Below, piece after piece: positions 1-11,754 of a DNA stretch of 64,000 nt. Numbering within the stretch: position 1 is the stretch's first letter; the number at the start of each line of letters is the position of its first letter. The DNA lies in the NCBI RefSeq assembly GCF_016920785.2, contig NW_024609857.1, forward strand, positions 133,107,094 through 133,171,093. Reading direction: 5' to 3'. A program made the translations under genes and the position numbers. The DNA comes from Ixodes scapularis (taxonomy: Eukaryota > Arthropoda > Arachnida > Ixodida > Ixodidae). A model generated the notes under the pieces. It searched no databases. It had not been told where the DNA came from and saw nothing but the letters and a program-made list of their open reading frames with translations.

Positions 1-179
1 TTTTCTAAAAGCGGGTATGAACGTTGACTCGCAGAAGTTTCTTCCTCTCCTAAGAGGTTTTTTTTTTTCTTTTTCGTTTTCTTCGTCATGTGGCGTAGTC
101 CGTTGGTGTATACCGCAGATAAATTGCCAAGACACCTGCTCTGCTGATGTTTCCTGATGTGGTCTGAATACTCAATGAC

Positions 180-730
180 TACTAAAATTATCTGCCGTGG
201 GTTAGTCTCAATTGCAAGGGTGGATGTTTTCTCGAAGTATATCGGGTGATTTTTTTACATCGCGTTGCTCATCAACAGCGCTGCGCTCTTGGCACTGCAA
301 TCTTTCCGCACAAGCACCAGGTTATTCTTGCTGTATGTGAATGACTGCTTCTGAATTCTACAGAAGTCCGAAGTGAACCAGTTCCTGGCGCACTTGGATT
401 CTATCGAGCCCGCCATTTAATTTACTGCAGAGCGTGAAGAAGTGCGCACCTTACCGTTTCTGAATGTGCTGGTGAGAAGGCAGGAGAAAAGTTAAGACAT
501 CTACGGTGTAGAGGAATCGACTTATACCTATCGCTATCTTCGTTTTTACTCTTACCACCCTACATGTCAAGAAGCTTCGGTGGTTTAAACGCTCCTTTCG
601 AGAACGAGGAATATTTACACATCCGACGCTGACAAACGAACAGAGGAGCAAACCATCATTGTCGATCTTAAGAAAAGATGCTATATCAACTTTTTATGAA
701 CCGCATCACCTACCTCCAAGGTCATGCTCT
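180..730 (+). pseudogene. Penelope-like element reverse transcriptase fragment
   Basis: Reading the plus strand across several frames gives fragments typical of the C-terminal half of a Penelope-like element RT: a YVND box (normally YVDD) near position 335, then QFTAEREE, LPFLNVLVRRQ, STYTYRYL and HPTCQEASVV, which fit the PLE block with a LDV..RR..., Y.....Y...HP..... pattern. PLEs are retroelements with an RT related to telomerase and usually a GIY-YIG endonuclease. Stops and frameshifts break the reading frame and no endonuclease domain follows, so this is a dead fragment. The right end runs into TTCGAA-rich repeat at about 830. Family assignment is by remembered motif; the exact ends are uncertain. 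Confidence 0.6.
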
Positions 731-829
731 TCGACTCCTACAACCACGAGAAGGCTCACTGTTTCGCCCTACCAGTCGCGCCACTGACTCCTACGTACAG
801 GGTATTAGAGAAGCACCGACACATTCGAC

Positions 830-1095
830 GCTTTTCAATATTTCCAACTTTGCACGTTCAGAAATGAAATGTTTTTCGAACCTTCGAACTTATTACGCTG
901 CAAAATTCGATGCTTGTCGAACTGTCGAACTTGATAGACTAAAAAATTCGATTTTCGACTTTCGAACTTCTTGCACTAAAAACTTCGAAGCTTTTCAAAC
1001 TTTCGAACTTATTCATCTAAAGAATTTGAAAATTTTCGAACTTTTGAGCCTATTTATCAAGAGAAATCGAAAATATTCGAACTTTGGAATCCTGA
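830..1095. repeat. TTCGAA-rich degenerate short repeat
   Basis: The motif TTCGAACTT and close variants (CTTCGAACTT, TTTCGAACTT, ATTCGATTTT) recur every 20-40 bases. The same composition reappears at 4,840-5,450, so this looks like a dispersed or formerly tandem satellite-like repeat. No coding function is apparent. Confidence 0.5.
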
Positions 1096-1099
1096 GAGG

Positions 1100-1865
1100 T
1101 CAACACTGCTAGAAACTTCAAAAGACCGACGGGCGGTTTCATTTGGATTCAAGCAAAGAGGCACATTCGTAATTTTTTCTTCGCATTTTTCTATGCGGTA
1201 CCGAATTCCTTGCGAAAGACAATTCCGTTATTTTAATGTTCTGGCATGCTTAGTCTTCAAGAAATAACTTCCGGAAGGAGCGAGGAAGGACGACGGGTTT
1301 TTGAAACTTGTCGTTTGTGCCATATTTGAAGGGCGCTATAGCCGAAGCTATTTATGGTAGATATGTTAAACTTTTTAAGAATGATCTATGTTTAGCCTAG
1401 GTAAGTGTCGTTTTAAGATATGAATATTGTTGTTCAAGATGAGTTTCGAAGAAATTTTCAACCGTGTATCTACGGGCAATTATGCCATAGACTTGGTAAT
1501 TTGTTTCGTCTAAATTGTTTGAGGCGTCGCATTTAAATTAACACCACAGACAGTACATATCATCACCATCTGCAGAATACAAAATAATGAGTTTACTGTT
1601 TTTTTTTCACGATGAGAATAATTTAACTCATGGGGGAAGATTTCTAATATTGTTCAAGTTCAGCAAGTCACGAAAAAAATTTAATTTTTGGTTTATTTTC
1701 TTATTTTACGTTCCTGGGACGTGTTTCTTTTAGGCTGTGCACATTTTAATGGGAGAAACTTGTTTCGATGTTCTGGGCCCCTGAATATTCAAGAATACAA
1801 CACTTCCGACGTGTTCTTGATAGTTTGTTTTATCTCCAGCTTTTCATCACCGCATTTCTTGTTAT

Positions 1866-1905
<40 letters not shown>

Positions 1906-2570
1906 AATGGCACATTTATTTAGGTCGAAAAGACATAGCTTTGAACTTCCGAACGACTAAGCATGTGGCGAGTAGTGCCTTCTGACCACGAGTTTCTAAC
2001 AATGACCATCCACGCGATATTTTATGCAATGAGGAGCGACAGTTGCTATACGTATGCATAAATTTCAGATTAAAATAAGCTCGACCGCGTCCTCTTCCCC
2101 CAATTATTTTCTTTAACAGATCGAAATATCTAAGGGGGGGACGGGGAGGACTGGAGCCCCCCCCCCCCCTTCCCCACTCTCCCCCCCCCCCCCCCCCCCC
2201 GTTTTTCTTCTTCCGACGCCACTCGTATGGTAGAACGCCCCTCGACCTCGAGTTGTGTTGGCTTCTGTGCTTCTTGCTTGGCGTTTCTTCCGTCCCGGAA
2301 AACAAACCTCCAAAGCAATAGACTGATCTCACCAGACGTTCGGCGCATGCGTGACGCGGCCATAACTTAGTTCACAGGAGGCGAACAGCAGTGCACTAGA
2401 GGAGTCGTGATGTCTCGTGCTCCACACACGCAGAGCTCCGGCAAGGTTGTCGCACGTGCAGAAAAACCAAAGTTCCCTGGATGCATTGCGGCAGCGGTGG
2501 CGTAGTCAAGCTGGCTGGCGAGATCGTACAAACTAAAAAATTGTCAAGGTCCACGCGAGCTCGTGCATGT
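1100..2570. other. Gap: no gene recognised; homopolymer tracts
   Basis: No coding exon was recognised. The stretch contains a pure T run at about 1,867-1,901 and C-rich tracts at 2,155-2,200. Long open frames through these tracts are low-complexity artefacts. The sequence around 2,210-2,400 is GC-richer but was not identified. Confidence 0.4.
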
Positions 2571-2571
2571 T

Positions 2572-2825
2572 GATCATGATGCAAAATCCTGAAACTAACG
2601 AAATTAAAAAAAAGTGTAATAAGAAAAACAAAGGGGGGCAAGGACAACGTCTCAATCTCAGCTGATTAGAGTTTGAGACGTTGCCCTGAGCTGAGTTTTC
2701 AGCTGAGTTGAATTTGAGACTTTGTCGTGAGCTGAGTTTGAGACGTCGTCCTGTCTCCTTTTTTCTGTCTTCTTACACTTTTTCTTTCAAGTTTTATTCC
2801 CTGTCTCAGGATTTTGCATCATGTA
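2572..2825. repeat. Imperfect inverted repeat, PLE-end-like
   Basis: The arm at 2,572-2,640 (GATGCAAAATCCTGA...AAAAAGTGTAATAAG) is repeated inverted at about 2,757-2,825. Between them are several copies of GTTTGAGACG and TGAGCTGAGTTT. The GAGACGT/ACGTCTCAA motif is shared with the ends of the neighbouring Penelope-like dimer (CGTCTCAAACGCAGC at 2,993 and its inverse at 4,403), suggesting a second, shorter Penelope-type inverted unit. Confidence 0.45.
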
Positions 2826-3433
2826 CAAACTGAACTTACTATATGCCAGCGTGACTCGGGCGGCGTTCGATCGGATTACTACCAGCGTGCAAGGGGGTAG
2901 GGAGGCAGTTTACCATAGTGGAACTTAACCCGAGACTGGAGTAGAAACAGAAACTTAAAAGTAGAAGGGACAGAGACAAGTGAAGAAGAGAACGTCTCAA
3001 ACGCAGCTAAAAGATTTATTTAGTCCCACATCCTTATATACTCACAACCACAAGGTCACCCAAACACTCAACACGCCCCTTTCAAAGGCACAACACACAA
3101 AAAAAAATTAAAAAAAGAATAGATCCAAAGGCAACAATGCAAAGGGACGCCCCCTCAAGCAATACTACGAACAGGGGCGAACCATCCACTTGTCCGAAAA
3201 GAAAAACTTTTTATTTTTCTTTCCTTCTCTTTTCTCTTTGTGTGTCACTGACACTACACCCACGAACCAACAAGACCCAAAACTTGAGAACAAGGACCAA
3301 CGATGTTCGCGAACACAAAGAGAACTGGGAAGAACATCTCCAAACCGGAACAACCGCATCAGACAGATACAGAAGGACTCACTCTAAAAAGCGCAAAACC
3401 ACTTCACCCTTAAAAAAAAAAAAAGAAACTTGT

Positions 3434-3742
3434 TTACAGTCCTAAAAATGCTTTAGCATTGTTTCCCAACTGCAATGAAGCCTGACTTATACAATTACCG
3501 ATTGATTTAATCCGAATGGTTTCCCTTACCAGTCCCTTACTGTCATTCACTTCTTTATGTATTATTTCCGTCTCTGACCACAAAGCAGTGCAATTGTTAC
3601 ATTCATTTATGTGCTTAGCTATTTCAGAATTAGTAGCGTTAATCCTTACATTTCTCTTATGTTCTGTTAGTCTGTCATTAACACACCTCGAAGTTTGCCC
3701 TACCTAAGCAAAGCCACACGCCATCGGAATTTCATACACTAC
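3434..3742 (-). pseudogene. PLE GIY-YIG endonuclease C-terminal part, left arm
   Basis: On the minus strand the arm reads YEIPMACGFA, a TAG codon where a Tyr is expected, then VGQTSRCVNDRLTEHKRN and the tail with HINECNNC. This is the YVGQT...R..EH core of the GIY-YIG nuclease domain of Penelope-like elements, with the downstream Cys-rich HxxEC..C motif. The TAG in place of Tyr and the missing upstream RT make it non-functional. It is the inverted partner of the plus-strand copy starting near 3,745. Confidence 0.7.
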
Positions 3743-3949
3743 ACTGCTACTAATTCTGAAATAGCTAAGCACATAAATGAATGTAACAATTGCACTGTTT
3801 TGTGGTCAGAGACGGAAATAATACATAAAGAAGTGAATGACAGTAAGAGACTGGTAAGGGAAACCATTCGGATTAAATCAATCGGTAATTGTATAAGTCA
3901 GGCTTCATTGCAGTTGGGAAACAATGCTAAAGAATTTTTAGGACTGTAA
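3695..3949 (+). pseudogene. PLE endonuclease C-terminal tail, right arm
   Basis: From about 3,745 the plus strand reads TNSEIAKHINECNNCTVLW and continues to NNAKEFLGL and a stop. This is the C-terminal tail of a Penelope-like protein, just downstream of the GIY-YIG core; the core itself is missing here because the arm is truncated at the centre of the dimer. The apparent ATG at 3,695 lies in the opposite arm and is not a real start. The 3' untranslated sequence continues to about 4,500. Confidence 0.65.
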
Positions 3950-4789
3950 ACAAGTTTCTTTTTTTTCTTTTTTTTTAAGGGTGAAGTGGTTTTGCGCTTT
4001 TTAGAGTGAGTCCTTCTGTATCTGTCTGATGTGGTTGTTCCGGTTTGGAGATGTTCTTCCCAGTTCTCTTTGTGTTCGCGGACATCGTTGGTCTTTGTAC
4101 TCATGTTTTGGGTCTTGTTGGTTCGTGGGTGTAGTGTCAGTGACACACAGAGAGAAAAGAGAAGGAAAGGAAAAATGAAAAGTTTTTGTTTTCGGACAAG
4201 TGGAAGGTTTGCCCCTGTTCGTAGTATTGCTTGAGGGGGCGTCCCTTTGCATTGTTGTCTTTGAATCTTTTCTTTTTCTTTATTTTTTTTTTTGTGTAGT
4301 GCCTCTGAAGTTTGAGTGTTTGGGTGAGTTGAGTGTTGAGTGTTTGGGTGAGCTTGTGGTTGTGAGTATATAAGGATGTGGGACTAAATAAATCTTTTAG
4401 CTGCGTTTGAGACGTTCTCTTCTTCACTTGACTCTGTCCCTTCTACTTTTAAGTTTCTGTTTCTACCCGTATCGGGTTAAGTTCCATCATGGTAAATATC
4501 CACCAGCTCGCCTGCACTTTAACCGTTTTTTCATTAAGAGGCAGTTTGCCAGATCGCTTCAAGGTTTTTTTGAGCCTCAACCACCTGCCTTGCCCCTGGC
4601 CGTTTCGAACTGGATGAGTATCGTTAGACAGCGCGTTCGTGTGATCACTACTGCATGATGCACGTTAAAGACCCCCCCTCCCCACCCCCCCCCCCCCCCT
4701 GGGCTGCCGGTCACAATTACTGATCCATGGTCAAACGAAACTCTGCACTGGCAAATATTCCAGCACACCCGGGACACTTGTCGTTAATT

Positions 4790-5450
4790 TAATTGCCTGC
4801 CCAACTTCGCGCAGTCTAAATATCGCACCCGAACTTTTCTAAACCTGATTTCGTGAAAACAAGCGTGACGTGAAAACGTTTTTTGAAACTGAAACTGGTG
4901 GAGGAACATGAAAACCGAACTTCGAACTTTGCGCACTTGGACTTGAAAGAAATTCGAAACCTTCGAAGTCATTTTCGAATTTAGCCCTAAAAAATCGAAA
5001 GCTTCGAACTTTTTGAACTTTATGCAGAAAGAAAATCGAAATCTTCGAATTTATAGAACTTTATGTCTATAAAAAATCAAAACGTTCGACTTTTTCGAAT
5101 TTCAACTCCAAGGAAAATCGAAATCTTCCCAATTTTTTTTTTCACTTTAGATTTCAACAAATTCAAAACATTCGAATCTCTCGAATTTCAAGTTAGGAAA
5201 GTTCGAAATTTTCCAATTTCTCGAACCTCAAGTAAAAAAATTATTCGAAATATTTGAACCCGAACTTTTAGAAACCGTGAAAGCTCCGAACGTTTCGAAC
5301 TCGAAACTTCACGGTGTTTGAAAGTTGCGAACTTTTCGAATTCGGACCTTGGTACGGTCGAAAATATCAAAACCTTTCGAATTAGATCCTCAGTTCGGTT
5401 CGAAAATATCGAAACTTCTCTATTTCGAACCTAGGGTGGTTCGCGGCATC
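4790..5450. repeat. TTCGAA-rich degenerate repeat, second block
   Basis: Variants of TTTTCGAA and CTTCGAACTTT recur through the block, alternating on both strands because the core is palindromic. It matches the composition of the block at 830-1,095. No coding function is apparent. Confidence 0.5.
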
Positions 5451-5454
5451 CCTA

Positions 5455-6410
5455 CAAAATATTTTTATAATACCTATAGCGTATAGGTTTGCACAACAAC
5501 ATGTAAGATTGACATGGTTAACAATTTTAAATTATTTTCCATTACTACGCATAGGTGTTTAAATATCCTTTTGTTTTTAGACAGAGACCGTTGGTTGTAA
5601 AATTAGGGCAAAACATGTTTTCCTTGTTATTCTAAGTAGTACACTTTTGTCACTGCTTAAGGTCATTTTCAATTCTCGGCACGAAGATTCAATTTCATGC
5701 AGTGTATAATATATTTTATCTTCATCGCTAGGAGATCTGATATCCATGTAGATCAGACAGCTATAGGCAAATGATAGGGTCCCAATAATACCGTCGATGG
5801 CAATAGCGATATTGTATTTGCATATTCAGAATAAGACTTTACCCAAAAGAAAGCTATGTCGAACATCCATTCATACTCCTAGGAAATTAGAGTCTGGGCT
5901 GCTTACTTCAACAAAGTATTTCTCTGATAAAAATGTGCTCTCGTATCCAGTTAACCAGTTCTGAACTAACTCCAATCGCCTTAAGCTTTTTTTATGATAC
6001 AACTATGCAGAACTCTATCAACGGGTTTTGAGATGTCTCATATTGTTCCGTCAGTTTGTACTCCGGCATCAATGACTGTCCTGCCTTTGTCTTCCATTGC
6101 ATTTTTTCATCCTGAGTCAGTAAGCCTGAATACACAAGACACAAAAAGAAGCTGCGATACTGTGTTTTCCTGCAAACGAGATCACCTTGGAGATTTATCT
6201 GATGCAAAACGGACACAATTGGAAGCTTCGAAATATTCTCACTTTGCTGAGTACGGTTTAACACTGTTTTTGTTCCATAGAGCTTAAATTATTGTTCGTG
6301 AGCAGCTCCATCGTGCATTATTTCAATTCACTTTAATATAACGATACAAACAAAATAAAATAGAAATAAGTTATGTATTAAAATCAACCGGCAAACTGGT
6401 TTATTTATCT
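5455..6410. other. Gap: expected location of downstream lipocalin exons, none recognised
   Basis: AT-rich sequence. This stretch lies downstream of lipocalin gene 1 and could hold its exon 3, but no match to the exon-3 pattern seen in gene 2 was found. Overlapping open frames on both strands at 5,992-6,287 (about 90 codons each) were not recognised as any family; they may be an old repeat. Confidence 0.35.
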
Positions 6411-6542
6411 CTCACAAATTGTAATAATACCTCTCCCTCTCTGCAACACGATTCTTTCCTAGAAATCTTTTTTTGACGTTGAAAATATTTTCATGGTTTC
6501 CGGTAGATTTGAAAGGCGTGAGGCATGTGAGGTGATACTTAC

Positions 6543-7250
6543 GAGGGCCCGTTTCCCTGTCCATATTCATATTTGAGGGGATATCCACCATCTGTTTCCT
6601 CCTCGTCCTCAAAGAACCTTATGCACTTAGAATTACCGAAAACAGGGTCTTCATCGTAGTTTCTATATGTGAGGTACCAAGGCTCAGTGAGCGGGAACGC
6701 CTGCATGTCGACGTTGAAACGAAGGGTTCCGTGTGTAAGAATTCAACAAAGAAACACGCTGAGCATAAATTTGCTAGAACACGCTATATTTTTGTTTTGT
6801 TTTGGATGACCCATGAAGAACTGAACGTAAGAAAATTAAATGTGAGTTGTCGAATAAATATTTCTATACTGCTTTATTTGTTTTTGTGAAATATAAATGC
6901 CGGATTTTCTACTTTGTCTACATGTAATCACATATAGACCCATTATGAGAAACTCATTCAATATAATTTAAGTGACTGGGAAGTAACACTACAAATTTAC
7001 ATTAACACTTACATGTTATCCAGCGAGGATATATAGTGCAGATTGTAAAGTATTTCGCATTATACTGTTTTGTTTTGTGTTTGAAATTATTTTTATATTT
7101 ACTAGCTGATTTGAAAGACTGTTATACTTCGCATACCTTGGACATATCCTGGAACATTTCCAACTCTGGATTCAGCTCTGGGTAATTCGGTTCTGCGCTT
7201 CCGGAATAAAAAGTCAGGAGGACGACAATGGCAAAGAAACTGAGAGGCAT
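6543..7250 (-). CDS. Tick salivary lipocalin-like gene 1, exons 1-2 (partial)
   Basis: Exon 1 is 7,250 down to 7,137 (114 bases, 38 codons): Met-Pro-Leu start, a hydrophobic signal peptide (FFAIVVLLTFYSGSA) and the mature N-terminus NYPELNPELEMFQD. It ends at donor GTATGC. Exon 2 is 6,700 down to 6,543 (158 bases) after an AG acceptor, encoding FPLTEPWYLTYRNYDED and PVFGNSKC, ending in phase 2 at donor GTAAGT. These are features of secreted tick lipocalins, barrel proteins of saliva that bind small ligands such as biogenic amines or lipid mediators; the ligand here is unknown. The Met at 7,250 is preferred over upstream Mets because it gives exactly the 38-codon exon of gene 2. Later exons were not found, so the gene is incomplete in this reading or broken. 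Confidence 0.75.
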
Positions 7251-7295
7251 GGTTCCTGTGGTAGTTGGCCAACGCATTAAAACAAAGGAACTATC

Positions 7296-7337
7296 AACTG
7301 AAGAACTAAATTCGGAACGCACTTGCGCTTGCTTATA
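7296..7337 (-). promoter_or_regulatory. Candidate promoter of lipocalin gene 1
   Basis: On the minus strand a TATAAG motif (7,337-7,332) is followed by an arthropod-type initiator TCAGTT with its A at 7,299, about 49 bases before the ATG. The spacing from TATA to initiator (38) is longer than usual, so this is tentative. Confidence 0.3.
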
Positions 7338-7379
7338 TTGCTTGTATTCCTGCGCATCTGCGCTATAATATTATTTTCT

Positions 7380-8440
7380 GTACATTCTACGATTTTAGCG
7401 TGCTCATCGCACGTCATACTGAACAACATTTATATAATAGAAGTAGGAAACTCATAAATCTATTGACATACAAAAATGGTAATAATTGTTCCTTGCTCGC
7501 TCAAAAAAGTAATAGTGCACCTCATGAGATTACACCGGAGAGTGGGTGTATGGTACTCATAATTTTGAAACAAGACCTTATTAGTAGAAAATGGCACTGG
7601 AATATTAGCTATTGTGAAGAAAACACTTTCTATACACTTTTTCACCTGGGTAGTTATCCTACCGGTGGATAGAAAGCACTTGCGCCCACATTTCCCTTGG
7701 GTGGCATCAATTCGGTTGATTCCGGTTTCAGCGCACTCGCGGCTGTGTTTATTTTTTACGTCATTTTCGTTTAATTATGTGATTCAGATGTGTCCGTTAT
7801 AAAACACAAACAAAGCAGTGGTACTGAGCCCCTTTGAAAAGCATGAAGTAATTTTGAGTCAGAATTGCGATCTTTTACGAAGACTTTACGATGCATAAGG
7901 TCAGGTTCATCGTTAATTTGGGCGGCGAAACGACTATCATGCACAAAGAGGATTCCCATCGTCTACATCCGTAGCCACCGTACATAAATTCCAGGAAATA
8001 AACTAATGAAGAGACTAATGCATAGATGTATAGTAAAAACGCAGGTCCCTGACCTGATTAACAGCCTGCTGAATCGCGAAAAAAACAGACAGTTGCATGT
8101 TCAATGCTCATTGCCTGATTTTCGCGAACACTAACTTTTTGGCCATCTTTAGAGAATGGAACTGCCTCCTATAGTTGCGCAGATGATCTAAAAAGCTCGT
8201 ATTTTTCTCTTTTTTTTTTAATAAATTAAGTACTCGAGAGATATTTCGATAGTTTGTTGTAGGTCTGGTGGAAATTTTATTTGGCAAACGGCCACGCGAA
8301 AGCGCTTACTAACAGGATTTCACCACGTCGGCGTTATAAAATAACCTTTTTTATTTTACTGACATTTGATTACGACATCTCAGCGTATAAGATAAGTCAC
8401 AGGCTTATCAAGCGAAGTCTTGCAGTTTTTGTATTTGCGT
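7380..8440. other. Gap: intergenic, no gene recognised
   Basis: AT-rich sequence upstream of lipocalin gene 1. Only short open frames were seen; no repeats or known elements were recognised. Confidence 0.4.
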
Positions 8441-8445
8441 AAAAT

Positions 8446-10370
8446 TTACCAAATAAAATTGAAGGGTGCAAGGGAAGTGACCTCTCGTGCAATTGGCTGA
8501 AGCAGAATGATAGGCACCACTTCATGATCCTGTGTAGACAAATCGTCATTGAAGGTGATGCGATCTGGAGTCAACAAGGCTAAATGTGGGTGGTTTCCAC
8601 GTAGATGGCTTCTTTTCTGCATCGCACAATGCGAGCCGTAGGCACTCTCAAGCGGCATGTGGCAGATTTTTTACTGGGGTAGTCCCGCTGTTTGTACTCA
8701 AATAATTGAAATGAATTATTGAATTGTATGAATTCAAGATGGCAGCACCCATGCGACGGAGGCTGAAGAGATGGATAATGGAGAGTTCTCAGGAGCGTAA
8801 AGACCCTTGCGTCAGCACTGCGTAAAACGCACGCTAGCTGTCGACGTAACGTTACGGAGCGCGTTGAACGCACACATTTAGTATAGCGGAAGACAAACGC
8901 ATACGTAAAGACTTGCGGCCCCATCTAGATGTGCTCCTGCGAACTGTTTCAAACAATTCTGGGCGGGTATACGGTCAAGCCAATTTAACACCGCGAATCT
9001 CCTCGCTTTGCTACAAAGTGCGTGAATCTCTTTCCAGTTGCCGGTTGTGAACATGTTTTTTTTTTTTTTTTTAGGGCTGTGCGACCAGCTGTTCGATCTA
9101 TGGTTCGCTCCAGTGTGTTGTGGTATCCCTACTATCTTATTTTGGCCTCGTCATTTGCTTGGAAGTATGCAAGCAATAGGTCGCACCGCTCGCGTACCGA
9201 CCACATGGTAAACACATTTTTGGGTTTGGCGCCGTCGCCAGCGTTTTTGGCTATTGACACCCATCATTGTGGGCGCTCTAAAGGGTTCGTCGCGTTGATT
9301 TCTTTGAGGAGGTTGTGGGTCGCCTGTCAATACCACCCGATCAGGCCGAGTTCCACTCGCTCCGAGGAAGTCACACGGGGAAGCGCTACCATTGGGAAAA
9401 GGTTTTATCTGTACTTAAGTTCAGAGTCCGATAAAGAGGAGGGCCAAGGCTGTCAGTGGTCCGGGTTTTCAGTTGGAGGCCTTACTCGGCACCGGCTCTT
9501 TCGTTTGTCTCCAGCTCCGAACTCCGCGTGTCCTCGTCCGCCACGAGCATCGCCCTTTTTCCCTTCTTCTTTCTCTTTCTTTTACAAGGTTGAGGTCATC
9601 TTCAATGGTGAAGCGAACCCTTAAAACGCGCGTAGCACTTCCACTGGTTTGCCTCACCGCCGCCATTTTCCAAACTGGAGTAGTCTCGTGCTTTGCCGTG
9701 CGCGACGAGAGCAACGAGAATGGCACGCAGGGGACCGCTACGTACGCTCGCAAAAAGTGATAGCGAGCGTACGTACTCATATATCTCGCTGCAGTACGTA
9801 CGTATGGCTCATGCGCAGTGTGGAGGACGCAGCGTTAACGCTAACCTAGGGGGCTTGCGTTAGCTTTTATACGTATTACTAAAACTCTCTAATGCTCCAC
9901 CGGAGAGCATAATGTTATGCATTTTCTGAACTCGGATCTAGTGTATTTGAGCTAACTTGTGCAAAAACTTTAAAAACAAAAATTGGTACAGGCTATGGGT
10001 GTCTAACCGGCACAGTATTGTTCACAGTACAATGGAGCAGGCCAATAAAATGTTGCAATGAGCCAATCTGACTAATTATACGAATTAAACTGCTAACTTT
10101 TAAAATATTAATATACGCGCAAACCACCGAGCTCAAAGATGTTGAGAAACGTGTTGAGAAACATTCCATTGTGTCGTTTTTGTCAGGTAGCCTCTGTGAG
10201 TTTAATTATTTCAAGATTTAAAAAAAAAGGCTCACGAGATATGAAAAAAACAACCTCCCACGCAGCTAAATGCACTAGTGTCATAGTTAGCTAGCAGGCA
10301 GTAACAGGATATTTTTTTATTCATGCGGATTTTTATAAGAGTCAAAGAAAAAATAGAGGAAGACGCTTAA
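8446..10370. other. Gap: unidentified, CpG-rich; possible LINE 5' region
   Basis: This stretch is GC- and CpG-richer than its surroundings. It contains a minus-strand open frame of 70 codons (8,658-8,446) and a plus-strand open frame of 200 codons (9,022-9,624), neither recognised. A T run at 9,057-9,073 lies in the latter. Because a LINE ORF1 remnant starts near 10.4 kb on the plus strand, 9.0-9.6 kb could be that LINE's 5' region; this is inference from position only. The segment 9,640-9,890 has repeated GCGTTAGC/GTACGTACG words. Confidence 0.3.
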
Positions 10371-10599
10371 GCACCTCCTTTAGGAGTGGAACGCGATAGC
10401 TAACGATAAAACCCCCCGCTCGTTCGCAAGACGTGTAAACTTGTCCGTGTGGTAGTCATTCTTCCGGCCGCCGTAGCGGAAGGACGCAGAATCATGCCCT
10501 CCGCAGGAGCGGTGATACTGCTCCTGCCGGTTGCGGTGACTCTGCTTTATCCGGTGACTACGACTACCGGATTGCTCTACCCCAGCTGCTTTTAGGTGA

Positions 10600-11750
10600 A
10601 GCGATGAAGCGTGCCGCCTTGCTTCACAGCGATATGGCCTCTCGTCCGTATCGACTCGAGGACTTCCGTAAACCACTCGGCGAAGCAGGTGTCCTCGGAG
10701 AGGTGGACAGCATTGGGGCGTTACAAATGTCCCGTGTCTGGCTGCTCGACTCTGAGAACTGATGCGGCTAAGCAGAAAATTCTCGAGGTCGGGCAACTCG
10801 TAGTCTAAAGGCCGCAAGGGCCTCGTCTTGGACCCGTTCAGGCAGGAGCTGCGGGTGAAGTTTGCGCTGTGTGTCGTTCGGCACACGAACGACGCCATCC
10901 ACCGGGCTTTCGTGGACTGTACGGAGAAGTGAAGGAAGTGGCGCAGGAGCGCTGGAAGGTGCCGGAGTTCGACGGCGTCGAATTAACTACCCATGTCGTG
11001 CGCCTCACTCTTCGTGAGGGACTTGGTGGACTTGCGGTGGCATGGTGATCGTCGTCGTGCCTGAGCGGGCTTCCCCCTGCCTCCGGTGCCGCATGACGAG
11101 CCGCATCCTACCGAGTGCCGTGCCTTCAGGCACGAGCGGTCCAACTGCGTTCACTCTTATGCCCCTGCCGCCGGTCTAGCGGCGTACGACGACAACACCG
11201 ACGACCTCATGGATGAAGAAGAGGCGAATAAGGCAGCTGCACCCGCCGGAGCCCCAACCGATCAGCCGAAGGAGGTGGATGACTCGACCAACATCGTCCC
11301 TAGAGTTGGAACACCCCGTCGCCGCAGCTGCTGCCGACCGCGGCTCCTGCTCCTCCGCAGGCAGATGAGCCCAGTCGACTGCGGCCTCTGCCCTTCCGCA
11401 GACAGCTGAGACCCAGTCGGCCAGACCGCCTGAGAGCACCGAGGAGGGCGCGGCTCAGGCTCCTGATGGGGACCCCGCCGGGCAAGAGGTGGACACCCAG
11501 CCGGGCTTTGCTAAGCGCCCGTGTGAAGACTTCTCAGAGGCCTTCCAGGAGGGACGGCAGCGACAGCACGAGAAGAAATGGAAGGGGGTAGAGGGCTTGA
11601 CGGGCGTGGACAGCCAGCCGCAGTCTTCGTCGACAATGGACTGCGACAAACTGGTTCGGCAGCCACTGTGCGAGCGTACTGCCCCCTTGCGACGGCGATC
11701 TGCAATGGTAAGCGCCGCGGGCTTGGACTGGTCCTTTGAGCTCATGGTCT
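10600..11750 (+). pseudogene. LINE ORF1-like remnant with degraded zinc knuckle
   Basis: Pieces in different frames read CLRCR near 11,080, then ECRAFRHERSNCVHSYA, which together look like the two CCHC knuckles of a LINE ORF1 nucleic-acid-binding protein. They are followed by an acidic LMDEEEANKAAAP stretch and a Pro/Glu/Gln-rich tail ending with RPCEDFSEAFQEGRQ. ORF1 proteins coat the element RNA. Frameshifts separate the pieces, so no intact protein exists. Confidence 0.5.
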
Positions 11751-11754
11751 CTAT

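Larger units (their letters stand above)
2912..4507. mobile_element. Penelope-like element, head-to-head inverted dimer
   Basis: The sequence from about 2,912 to 3,640 is repeated in reverse complement from about 3,745 to 4,507, with near identity over long runs (for example the segment around AAGTGGTTTTGCGC and the end segment ACGTTCTCTTCTTCAC). Each arm carries the 3' part of a PLE ORF reading outward from the centre, followed by its 3' untranslated region, so the two copies meet at their truncated 5' ends. PLEs are known to insert as partial inverted or tandem arrays. The left arm is longer by about 70 coding bases. The two copies are similar enough to suggest a fairly recent event. Confidence 0.75.

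Noticed and set aside
5992..6287. Overlapping 90-codon frames as missing lipocalin exon 3
   Set aside because: Neither strand shows the exon-3 pattern seen in gene 2 (FESTEGYTSKN), and the composition looks like an interspersed repeat.
9022..9624. 200-codon open frame as a host gene
   Set aside because: No recognisable domain, no codon or splice evidence, starts in a T run; more likely CpG-rich repeat or LINE 5' sequence.
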